Shown in pieces: positions 7,107 through 13,124 of a stretch of 13,547 bases of DNA. The DNA comes from Elusimicrobiota bacterium. GTDB lineage: Bacteria; CG03. The stretch is from contig JAGHAG010000012.1 of NCBI GenBank assembly GCA_021161625.1, forward strand, positions 1 to 13,547, in the 5' to 3' direction. Numbering within the stretch: position 1 is the first letter of the stretch; each line of letters begins with the position of its first letter. Made by a program: the position numbers and the translations under genes. A model generated the notes under the pieces. The model saw nothing but the letters and a program-made list of their open reading frames with translations, ran no database searches and was not told where the DNA came from.

Positions 7107-8444
7107 TTATTCACCTTCCTTCACCTGTTTTATCATTTTATTCACAAGGGCTGCAAAATAAGGGTCCTTTGTTATCCTGTTTTTTATTTTGTTGCAGGCA
7201 TACATAACAGTTGCATGGTCTCTTCCGCCAAAAAAGTTTCCAATCTCGGTTGTTGAATGTTTTGTAATAACTCTTCCCAGATACATTGCTATCTGTCGGG
7301 GAAAGGCAATGGATTCTGTTCTCTTCTTTCCTTTCAAATCCGCTTTTGTAAGGTTAAAATGTTTGCAGACAATGTTCTCAATATCGTCAAGAGAAACCTC
7401 CCTTTCTATTTCTTCATCAGAGATTATGTTTTTCAGAAAATCCTTTGCTATTTCAGTTGTAATTTTTGTCTGTGTCAAAGAGGCATAAGCAGTAATTGAA
7501 AGCATTGCTCCTTCCATTGTTCTTATATTTGACTTGATGTTTGAAGCAATAAAAAAAAGAATTTCTTCAGGAAGATTTATTTTTTCAGCTTCACACTTTT
7601 TTTTAAGTATTGCTACTCTTGTTTCAAGGTCAGGCGGCTGAATATCAGCAACAACACCCCATTGAAATCTGGACTTGAGACGTTCCTCAAGATAGCCAAG
7701 GTCCTTTGGACTTGAATCGCTTGAGACAACAATCTGCTTTCTTCTATCATAGAGGGTGTTAAATGTGTGAAAGAATTCTTCCTGAATCATTTCCTTGTTT
7801 GCAATGAACTGAATGTCGTCAATAAGAAGAACATCAACGGTTCTGTATTTAATTCTGAATTCAGAAATTCGGGAATTTTTCAAAAATTCAATTAAGTCAT
7901 TTGTAAATTTCTCAGATGTAACATATATGACATTTAAGTCGGGGAATTTCTTTTTAATTTCAATACCAATTGCATTTAAGAGATGAGTTTTTCCAAGACC
8001 AACTCCGCCGTATAAAAACAGGGGATTGTATGCTGCACCAGGATTTTTTGCAACAGCAAGAGATGCAGCATGAGCAAAGTGATTTGACTGTCCCACAACA
8101 AAGTTCTCAAATGTGTATTTTGAATTGAAATTTGAGTTTAAAAAACTTGTTTCAGGAATTGGTTTTGAAAAAGGTTCTGGTGATGGGGCTTTTGGTTCCT
8201 TTTTGTCTGTGTAAAAAGAAACTTCAAGTTCTTTGCCCATTTCTTTCAAAATGTTATTAACTCTTTCTGTGTAATGTTCCTGGAGCCATCTCACAAAGAA
8301 TATGTTTGGCAATTTTACAAGAAGTTTTTCATCCTCAATTCCTGTTGCCTGAGCAGGTTCAAGCCAGAGTTTATAGGTATCATCCGTGATTTCAAGACGC
8401 AAGGTATTTACAACCTTTTTCCAGATTACATCAAAATCTTCCAT
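7107..8444 (-). CDS. dnaA: Chromosomal replication initiator DnaA
   Basis: This 445-residue AAA+ initiator binds DnaA boxes and melts oriC. Domain I covers about 1-80 (DVIWKKVVNTLR, YKLWLEPAQA), and a short linker lies at about 80-105. The AAA+ domain has Walker A GGVGLGKT (146-153), Walker B LLIDDIQF (206-213) and RLKSRF (255-260). Domain IV has the signature GGRDHATV (406-413), which contacts the box. The ATG at 8444 is supported by the normal N-terminus and by an in-frame stop six codons upstream. No Shine-Dalgarno sequence precedes it. Instead a strong hairpin and the stop codon of an 18-codon leader ORF lie within ten bases. A consensus promoter is at 8610-8638. Identity is certain; the regulatory reading is inferred. 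Confidence 0.98.
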   Translation of the reverse strand: MEDFDVIWKKVVNTLRLEITDDTYKLWLEPAQATGIEDEKLLVKLPNIFFVRWLQEHYTERVNNILKEMGKELEVSFYTDKKEPKAPSPEPFSKPIPETSFLNSNFNSKYTFENFVVGQSNHFAHAASLAVAKNPGAAYNPLFLYGGVGLGKTHLLNAIGIEIKKKFPDLNVIYVTSEKFTNDLIEFLKNSRISEFRIKYRTVDVLLIDDIQFIANKEMIQEEFFHTFNTLYDRRKQIVVSSDSSPKDLGYLEERLKSRFQWGVVADIQPPDLETRVAILKKKCEAEKINLPEEILFFIASNIKSNIRTMEGAMLSITAYASLTQTKITTEIAKDFLKNIISDEEIEREVSLDDIENIVCKHFNLTKADLKGKKRTESIAFPRQIAMYLGRVITKHSTTEIGNFFGGRDHATVMYACNKIKNRITKDPYFAALVNKMIKQVKEGE

Positions 8445-8451
8445 AAGATAG

Positions 8452-8472
8452 TCAGGGGGCTATGCCCCCTGA
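8452..8472 (-). promoter_or_regulatory. GC-rich hairpin just before dnaA start
   Basis: TCAGGGGGC and GCCCCCTGA pair perfectly around a three-base loop, giving a 9-bp mostly G/C stem that ends seven bases before the dnaA ATG. It occupies the ribosome-binding region. It shares the CCCTGA segment with the longer inverted repeat 8444-8457/8524-8537, so the two structures exclude each other. There is no following T-run, so it is not a standard terminator. Confidence 0.7.
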
Positions 8473-8508
8473 AACCCCGTTTTCTTTTATAATTTTTACT
8501 GTTTTCAT
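8452..8508 (-). CDS. Putative 18-residue leader peptide of dnaA
   Basis: An ATG at 8508-8506 opens the short frame MKTVKIIKENGVSGGIAP, stopping with TGA at 8454-8452, seven bases before the dnaA ATG. AAGGA lies three bases upstream of the ATG, a usable though close ribosome-binding site. The last six codons are encoded by the GC-rich hairpin, so translating ribosomes would open it and could re-initiate on dnaA, which has no Shine-Dalgarno of its own. No family is recognised. It may be a chance frame inside a repeat element. Confidence 0.35.
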   Translation of the reverse strand: MKTVKIIKENGVSGGIAP

Positions 8509-8573
8509 AAATCCTTGTCCATTCCCTGACTATCTTAAAAAATTTATTCCTTATTTTATAAAAAATCTACCTT

Positions 8574-8596
8574 AAGTTATCAACAGGTTATTAACA
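8574..8596 (+). promoter_or_regulatory. Tandem DnaA-box pair, upstream module
   Basis: TTATCAACA (8577-8585) and TTATTAACA (8588-8596) lie head-to-tail with GG between them. They are the inverted counterpart of the module at 7038-7060. They fall about 10 to 30 bases downstream of the predicted dnaA transcription start, so DnaA bound here could both organise the origin and repress its own gene. Confidence 0.7.
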
Positions 8597-8609
8597 AGCT
8601 ACAAAAAGC

Positions 8610-8638
8610 ATTATAGATTTTGTTTTAATACTTGTCAA
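8610..8638 (-). promoter_or_regulatory. Consensus sigma70-type promoter of dnaA
   Basis: On the minus strand a perfect -35 TTGACA (complement of 8633-8638) and a perfect -10 TATAAT (complement of 8610-8615) are separated by exactly 17 bases. Transcription would start near 8602-8604, giving a leader of about 158 bases before dnaA. The -35 lies 23 bases past the kdsD stop codon. Confidence 0.85.
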
Positions 8639-8661
8639 GCTGTTTTTTCTTTGACGAGAAA

Positions 8662-9624
8662 TTAATCCAGAAGACCTTCTTTTAAAAGGTCTCTTTCATC
8701 TATAATTCCTACAAGTTTTCCACAATTATCAACAACAGGGATATTGTCAAAATTTTTTGTGCTTATTATTTTTGCCGCCTTCCATGCAGGGGTATTTTCT
8801 TCAACTGTAAAAGGATTTTTTGTCATAACATCTTTTATTTTTCTTTTAAGAAAGTTTTCATCTTCCTGAATTTTTCTTCTTAAATCTCCGTCTGTAAAAA
8901 ATCCTTTTATTTTTCCCTTTTCATCAATAATACTCACTGCACCAAGACGGGTTCTTGTCATCTCAAAGAGAGCATCCTTTACAGAGGCATTCATTTTTAT
9001 TTTTGGATTATCACTTCCCTTTCTCATAATGTCTTTTACCTGCATTGTGAGTTTCTTTCCAAGCACTCCACCCGGGTGCAGGATTGCTATTTTTGATTCG
9101 TCAATTTTTTTCATCTGCATTGTTGTTATTGCAATTGCATCCCCAACTGCAAGCATCACTGTTGTTGAGGATGTTGGGGCGATATTAAAGGGACAGGCCT
9201 GCTGTGTTATTTTTATGGGTATGAGGCAGTCAGAGACCTTTGCAAGAAGAGATTTTTTTCTTCCTGTAATTGAAATCAGGGGGATTTTGTTTTTTTTGAT
9301 GTATGGTATAAGAGAACTTAATTCTTCAAGTTCCCCTGAAAATGAGAGGAATAAAACTGTGTCCCTGTTTGTTAACATGCCGATATCTCCATGAAGTGCT
9401 TCGTGTGGATGTGTATAAAATGCAGGAGTTCCTGTTGATGAAAGAGTGGAAGCAATTTTCCTTGCAATAAGTCCTGATTTGCCAATTCCCATTACAGCAA
9501 CCCTTCCTTTTCTTTTTGAAATTATTTTTGCTCCCTTTTTTATGTTTAAAATTACTTCTTTTGTGATGTTGTCCTGAATGGCTTTTGCCTCAATTTTTAG
9601 GACATCTTCAGGTTTTCTTTTCAT
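8662..9624 (-). CDS. kdsD: Arabinose-5-phosphate isomerase, KpsF/GutQ family
   Basis: This 320-residue protein interconverts ribulose-5-phosphate and arabinose-5-phosphate, the first committed step to KDO. The SIS domain (about 35-175) shows GIGKSGLIARKIASTLSSTG (46-65), HPHEALHGD (72-80), SGELEEL (96-102) and APTSSTT (149-155). Two CBS domains follow (about 195-320), with FFTDGDLRR (242-250). Aligned by eye with E. coli KdsD, Lys49, Glu101 and His183 match catalytic Lys59, Glu111 and His193, but Gln142 (CAG) replaces Glu152 in the otherwise conserved EACP motif. The ATG overlaps the end of kdsA by 17 bp and has an AAAGGTG ribosome-binding site. It is the last gene of the envelope operon. A GutQ-like paralogue role cannot be excluded. 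Confidence 0.93.
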   Translation of the reverse strand: MKRKPEDVLKIEAKAIQDNITKEVILNIKKGAKIISKRKGRVAVMGIGKSGLIARKIASTLSSTGTPAFYTHPHEALHGDIGMLTNRDTVLFLSFSGELEELSSLIPYIKKNKIPLISITGRKKSLLAKVSDCLIPIKITQQACPFNIAPTSSTTVMLAVGDAIAITTMQMKKIDESKIAILHPGGVLGKKLTMQVKDIMRKGSDNPKIKMNASVKDALFEMTRTRLGAVSIIDEKGKIKGFFTDGDLRRKIQEDENFLKRKIKDVMTKNPFTVEENTPAWKAAKIISTKNFDNIPVVDNCGKLVGIIDERDLLKEGLLD

Positions 9625-10417
9625 AAGAAATCACCTTTAAAATTTTTTCAAATTCTTTAAAACTTAAAACACTTCCTCTATCTGATTTTGCCACTTGAGG
9701 TTTTGGGTGAACTTCCATGTAAATTGCATCAACTCCCACAGCAAGGGCTGCTTTTATTAAACTTAAGGCAAATTTTTTTTCACCTGTTGTTTTACCACCT
9801 CCGGCACCTGGCTTTTGAAGAGAATGTGTTGCATCAAAGACAATAACACATCCTGTTTCTTTCATTATGTCAAAAGAACGGAAGTCAACAACAAGATTGC
9901 CATAGCCAAAAGAGGTTCCTCTTTCAGTAAGCATTACTTTTTTATTACCAGCAGAAAATGCTTTTTCTGCAATAAATTTCATATCATAGGGCGAGAGGAA
10001 CTGTCCCTTTTTTATGTTAACGGGGAGGTTGGTTTTTGCTGCCTCAACAACAAGGTCTGTCTGCCTTGAAAGAAATGCAGGAATCTGGATAATATCAACA
10101 ACACTTTTTACTCTATCAATATGTTGTGTGCAGTGAATGTCTGTTAAAACAGGAATACCAAGTTTCTCTTTTACCTTTTTTATAATTTCAAGACCTTTCT
10201 TTATACCAGGACCCCGATAGGAATTTATTGAAAGCCGATTTGCCTTGTCAAAAGATGCCTTAAAAATCAAAGGGATTCTGTAGTATTTACAGATTTTTTT
10301 TAAAAAACTTGCGGTTTTTAAAACCTGATTTTCAGATTCAATTGCACAGACACCTGCAATTAGAAAAAATTCCTTTCCTGCATAAAGTTTTCCAATTTTA
10401 AATGTGTTTTTTTTCAT
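9608..10417 (-). CDS. kdsA: KDO-8-phosphate synthase
   Basis: This 269-residue TIM-barrel enzyme condenses phosphoenolpyruvate with arabinose-5-phosphate to give KDO-8-phosphate. Signatures are AGVCAIESE (21-29), FKASFDKANR (52-61), PVLTDIH (89-95), IQIPAFLSRQTDL (110-122), KKGQFLSP (136-143) and VFDATHSLQKPG (193-204). Cys24, His198, Glu235 and Asp246 fit the four metal ligands of the metal-dependent class typified by Aquifex; the metal-independent E. coli enzyme has Asn at the cysteine position. Its start shares an ATGA overlap with the kdsB stop, and it runs 17 bp into kdsD. The product of kdsD is its substrate, matching the gene order. Confidence 0.96.
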   Translation of the reverse strand: MKKNTFKIGKLYAGKEFFLIAGVCAIESENQVLKTASFLKKICKYYRIPLIFKASFDKANRLSINSYRGPGIKKGLEIIKKVKEKLGIPVLTDIHCTQHIDRVKSVVDIIQIPAFLSRQTDLVVEAAKTNLPVNIKKGQFLSPYDMKFIAEKAFSAGNKKVMLTERGTSFGYGNLVVDFRSFDIMKETGCVIVFDATHSLQKPGAGGGKTTGEKKFALSLIKAALAVGVDAIYMEVHPKPQVAKSDRGSVLSFKEFEKILKVISYEKKT

Positions 10418-11115
10418 TTTTTCAAAACCTTTAAAACTTTTTTTATATCTGATGGTCTGTCAACAGCAACGCCCCTGTAGTTTACATCCACCACCTTTAT
10501 TTTAACATTGTTTTCAAGAAATTTTAACTGCTCAAGATTTTCTGCTTCTGAGAGTTTGCTCTTTAAATATGGGAAATTTAGAAGAATTTTTTTTCTATAT
10601 GCATAAATGCCTATATGTTTTTTTGCAAGTTTGTAGGTTTTGTTTGGAATGGGAAGGCGAGAAAAATAAATTGCAAAATTTTTCTTATCTGTTATAACCT
10701 TTACAACATTTGGATTTCTGTGTTCACTCTCTGAAATTTTTGTTGCAAGGGTTGCAACTAAAACATTTTTGTCTTTGAAACAGACAATCAACCTGTCAAT
10801 GAGATTTCCTGTTATAAGAGGTTCGTCTCCCTGAATATTCACAACCAAATCACATTTTTTATTTTTTACAGCATTAAGAACTCTCTGTGTCCCTGAATTT
10901 GCTTTTCCTGTAAGCACAACTTTTGCACCAAATTTTTCACATTCTTCTTTTATTTTTCTGCTGTCAGTTGCAATGATGAGTTCTTTTAAAAGACGGGAAG
11001 TTTTTGCCCCTTCCCAGACTCGCTCAAGCATTGTTTTTCCTGCAATTTTAGCAAGGGGTTTGCCAGGAAATCGGCTTGAGCCAAATCTTGCAGGAATTAC
11101 ACCAATTGCATACAT
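10414..11115 (-). CDS. kdsB: CMP-KDO synthetase
   Basis: This 233-residue cytidylyltransferase activates KDO with CTP before transfer to lipid A. It shows IPARFGSSRFPGKPL (7-21), the sugar/nucleotide segment SGTQR (74-78), NIQGDEPL with the metal-binding Asp (93-100), HIGIYAYR (167-174), LEQLKFLE (194-201) and VAVDRPSD (216-223). The family normally has Asp or Glu where Gln77 stands in SGT-x-R. The protein is near the shorter end of the family, with a compact stretch between the two lobes (about 140-165). Its ATG lies 19 bp inside the hldE-type kinase gene, with AGGA upstream, and its end overlaps kdsA by four bases. Confidence 0.94.
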   Translation of the reverse strand: MYAIGVIPARFGSSRFPGKPLAKIAGKTMLERVWEGAKTSRLLKELIIATDSRKIKEECEKFGAKVVLTGKANSGTQRVLNAVKNKKCDLVVNIQGDEPLITGNLIDRLIVCFKDKNVLVATLATKISESEHRNPNVVKVITDKKNFAIYFSRLPIPNKTYKLAKKHIGIYAYRKKILLNFPYLKSKLSEAENLEQLKFLENNVKIKVVDVNYRGVAVDRPSDIKKVLKVLKK

Positions 11116-12038
11116 TTTTTGAATTCCTGTTTTGTGAGGGTTGCTGTTCCAAATTTACCAACAACAATTCCTGCTGCCTTGTTTGCAATTTTTGCAGAAG
11201 TGAGAATATCTAAACCCTTTGCAAGACAGAGTGTAAAAATCGCAATTACAGTATCCCCTGCCCCTGTTACATCAAAGACCTCTTTTGCCTGTGTTGGAAT
11301 ATGGATTATTTTTTTTCTATAAAAAACACTCATTCCTTTTTCACCGCGAGTTATTATAAGGGATTTGGTTTTGAGTTTTTTCATTGCAAGGGTCCCAATT
11401 TTTTCAACCTCAGAATCACTTTCCGCTGGCATATCCAAAGCAGATGAAATTTCAAAATGATTTGGCGTCAGAGAAGTTACCCCCCTGTAATTTAAGAAAT
11501 GCTCGACCTGAGGGTCAACCGTGATTATTTTTTTCATTTTTTTTACTTGCGGAATAAGCCAGTTTAAAAGCTCTCTTGTTATTACTCCTTTACCATAGTC
11601 CGCAATAATTACTGCATCAATGTTTGAAAGTTTTTCTTTTATGACTGGCTGTAAAGTCTTTGCATTTATTTTTTTCACCTCTTCTTTGTCAATTCTTACA
11701 ACCTGCTGATGTCTTGCAATAATCCTTGTTTTTATGGTTGTTGGTATTTCTTTTAATTTTAAAATTGCCGAGGTATCAATTCCATTTTTTGAAAAATTTT
11801 TTATTGCAAAATTCCCCCAGTAATCATCACCAACAATCCCGCACAGAGTTGCTTTAGCCCCTACTGAAACAAGGTTCATCGCAACATTTGCACCTCCACC
11901 TGCTTTAAATTCCTCTCCTTCCACCTTTACAACAGGCACAGGCGCTTCAGGTGAAATTCTCTTTGCATCACCAAAAAGAAATCTGTCAAGAATCACATCA
12001 CCTATGATTAAAATTTTTGTTTTTGAAATTTCTTTCAT
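11097..12038 (-). CDS. Heptose-7-phosphate kinase (RfaE domain I)
   Basis: This 313-residue PfkB/ribokinase-family protein matches the kinase half of HldE, which phosphorylates D-glycero-D-manno-heptose 7-phosphate at C1 on the way to ADP-heptose for the LPS core. Features are IIGDVILDRF (11-20), RISPEAPVPVV (27-37), GGGANVAMNL (47-56), TPNHFE (191-196) and the catalytic DVTGAGDT (256-263, base Asp262). It ends at KFGTATLTKQEF, exactly where the kinase domain stops. The nucleotidyltransferase domain of bifunctional HldE is absent, so this is an HldA/RfaE1-type stand-alone kinase and a separate HldC would be needed. The ATG shares an ATGA overlap with the upstream gene and has an AAGGAG site (12046-12051) at seven bases. 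Confidence 0.9.
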   Translation of the reverse strand: MKEISKTKILIIGDVILDRFLFGDAKRISPEAPVPVVKVEGEEFKAGGGANVAMNLVSVGAKATLCGIVGDDYWGNFAIKNFSKNGIDTSAILKLKEIPTTIKTRIIARHQQVVRIDKEEVKKINAKTLQPVIKEKLSNIDAVIIADYGKGVITRELLNWLIPQVKKMKKIITVDPQVEHFLNYRGVTSLTPNHFEISSALDMPAESDSEVEKIGTLAMKKLKTKSLIITRGEKGMSVFYRKKIIHIPTQAKEVFDVTGAGDTVIAIFTLCLAKGLDILTSAKIANKAAGIVVGKFGTATLTKQEFKKCMQLV

Positions 12039-12583
12039 CCTTTAACTCCTTTATAAATTAGCAAAAGCATCAATATCAAGCCAATAAGAAGTTTGTGCTC
12101 TCTGTTCTTTATAATTTGCTTTGGATTTATTTTGAAATTTGTTTTTTGAAATTTTGGTATAATGCAGGGGACCTCTTCCATATATTCTTTATATTGTGGA
12201 AAAATTTTTGCTAAGTATTCTTCTTCATCTTTTATTTTTTTTCTGTATATGAGACAAAGCATGAAAATACAAATAACCCAGAAAACAAAAACTTCTGGAT
12301 GAAAATTTTTTGTTATGTGAAAGCAAAAGAATCCTAAAAAAATAAAAAAGCTTCCAAGGTAAAGAGGATGCCGTACAATTTTGTAGAGACCATCTTTCGC
12401 AAGTTCTTTATTCTTTTTTATTGTGGATTGTGCAACAAGCCGTATTGTTTCTCCAAAAAAAACAAAAAAAACTCCAATCCAGAAGGCTTCTTTCAAGACA
12501 TCCTTTCTTATGTGGTAAAAGAGAAGGAAGTAAATTACTGCAATAAGTCTTGTTGAAAAAAGCCTCAATTTATTCAGATTCAT
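12035..12583 (-). CDS. ICMT/PEMT-like membrane methyltransferase
   Basis: This integral membrane protein of 182 residues has about four to five hydrophobic segments (about 11-24, 33-50, 76-92, 97-113, 165-178). The diagnostic part is GLYKIVRHPLYLGS (65-78), followed after two membrane spans by EEEYLAKIFPQYKEYMEEVP (120-139). This is the RHPxY...E-x-x-L...Y-x-x-Y signature of the isoprenylcysteine carboxyl methyltransferase / phospholipid N-methyltransferase superfamily, which use S-adenosylmethionine. The substrate cannot be read from the sequence; its place between gmhB-like and heptose kinase genes suggests an envelope lipid or LPS precursor, but this is inference. The start overlaps the gmhB-like gene by 14 bp with only weak ribosome-binding sequence, and the end overlaps the kinase by four bases. 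Confidence 0.75.
   Translation of the reverse strand: MNLNKLRLFSTRLIAVIYFLLFYHIRKDVLKEAFWIGVFFVFFGETIRLVAQSTIKKNKELAKDGLYKIVRHPLYLGSFFIFLGFFCFHITKNFHPEVFVFWVICIFMLCLIYRKKIKDEEEYLAKIFPQYKEYMEEVPCIIPKFQKTNFKINPKQIIKNREHKLLIGLILMLLLIYKGVKG
12046..12051 (-). promoter_or_regulatory. Ribosome-binding site of heptose kinase gene
   Basis: The complement of CTCCTT gives AAGGAG, seven bases before the ATG at 12038. It lies inside the preceding methyltransferase gene and supports this start at the ATGA junction. Confidence 0.75.
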
Positions 12584-13124
12584 TTTTCAGGATAATTTCC
12601 ACCGCCTCTTTCAAATTCTTACAGTGCCTACCAAGAAGAATTCCCTTCATTTTTAATTTCTCTGCTGGTATTATATCAGTTTCTTTATCACCGATGGAAT
12701 AGCATTTTTGAGGGTCAAGAGAAAATTCTTTTATTGCTTTTTCAAATAAAAGGGTTTTTGGTTTTCTGCATTTGCACCTTTCTTCTGGAGCATGAGGGCA
12801 GGTGTAGATTTTTGCAAGACAGATACCATTGGCAAGGAGCAGTTTTTTTAGATGATTGTGTATTTTTTCAACATTTTCAATTCCAAAAAAGCCCCTTCCA
12901 ACGCCAGATTGATTTGTTATTACGATTAAAAGAAAACCTGCATTTTCAAGTTTTTTTAACGATGGAATTACATCAGGAAAAAGTTCGAATTTTTCAATTT
13001 CCCCAACATAGCCGTAATCAATGTTTAGAGTGCCATCCCTGTCAAAGATAACTGCCCTGTTTTTGCCACGAATTTTTTTCAAGAAAACTTTAAACTTGCA
13101 GAAAATTTTTGACAATATTATCAT
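12570..13124 (-). CDS. gmhB: HAD phosphatase, GmhB type (heptose-1,7-bisP)
   Basis: This HAD-superfamily phosphatase of 184 residues probably removes the 7-phosphate of heptose-1,7-bisphosphate, the step after the kinase encoded two genes downstream. It has motif I FDRDGTLN (Asp28 nucleophile, Asp30), motif II TNQSGVGRG (70-78), the zinc-binding loop CPHAPEERCKC (109-119) typical of GmhB and HisB-N, RKPK (120-123) and motif IV GDKETD (145-150). The ATG at 13124 is chosen; an adjacent in-frame TTG at 13127 is equally spaced from the AGAGG site. Either choice gives a 35-38 bp overlap with lpxK and an N-terminal extension of about 20 residues before the core. A histidinol-phosphatase role is less likely in this context. 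Confidence 0.88.
   Translation of the reverse strand: MIILSKIFCKFKVFLKKIRGKNRAVIFDRDGTLNIDYGYVGEIEKFELFPDVIPSLKKLENAGFLLIVITNQSGVGRGFFGIENVEKIHNHLKKLLLANGICLAKIYTCPHAPEERCKCRKPKTLLFEKAIKEFSLDPQKCYSIGDKETDIIPAEKLKMKGILLGRHCKNLKEAVEIILKNESE

Larger units (their letters stand above)
8444..8537. repeat. 14-bp inverted repeat framing the dnaA leader
   Basis: TAAGATAGTCAGGG (8444-8457) is exactly complementary to CCCTGACTATCTTA (8524-8537), with 66 bases between the arms. The left arm touches the dnaA ATG. In mRNA the arms could form a long stem masking the dnaA start. Alternatively, the unit resembles a non-autonomous element of about 90 bp with terminal repeats flanked on both sides by TA, the target duplication of IS630/mariner-type elements. 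No transposase is present. Confidence 0.75.

Noticed and set aside
8538..8576. DnaA-trio element next to the upstream boxes
   Set aside because: One or two TAG/AAG-like triplets can be picked out, but they do not keep a three-base phase, so the motif is not supported by eye.
8631..8661. Terminator between kdsD and the dnaA promoter
   Set aside because: Only a weak six-pair match (GTCAAAG with CTTGAC) is visible and no T-tract follows; it overlaps the -35 box. Read-through from the envelope operon into dnaA remains possible.
9029..9394. Plus-strand ORF of 121 codons opposite kdsD
   Set aside because: It is antisense to the SIS domain of kdsD, with shadow-like composition and no known motif.
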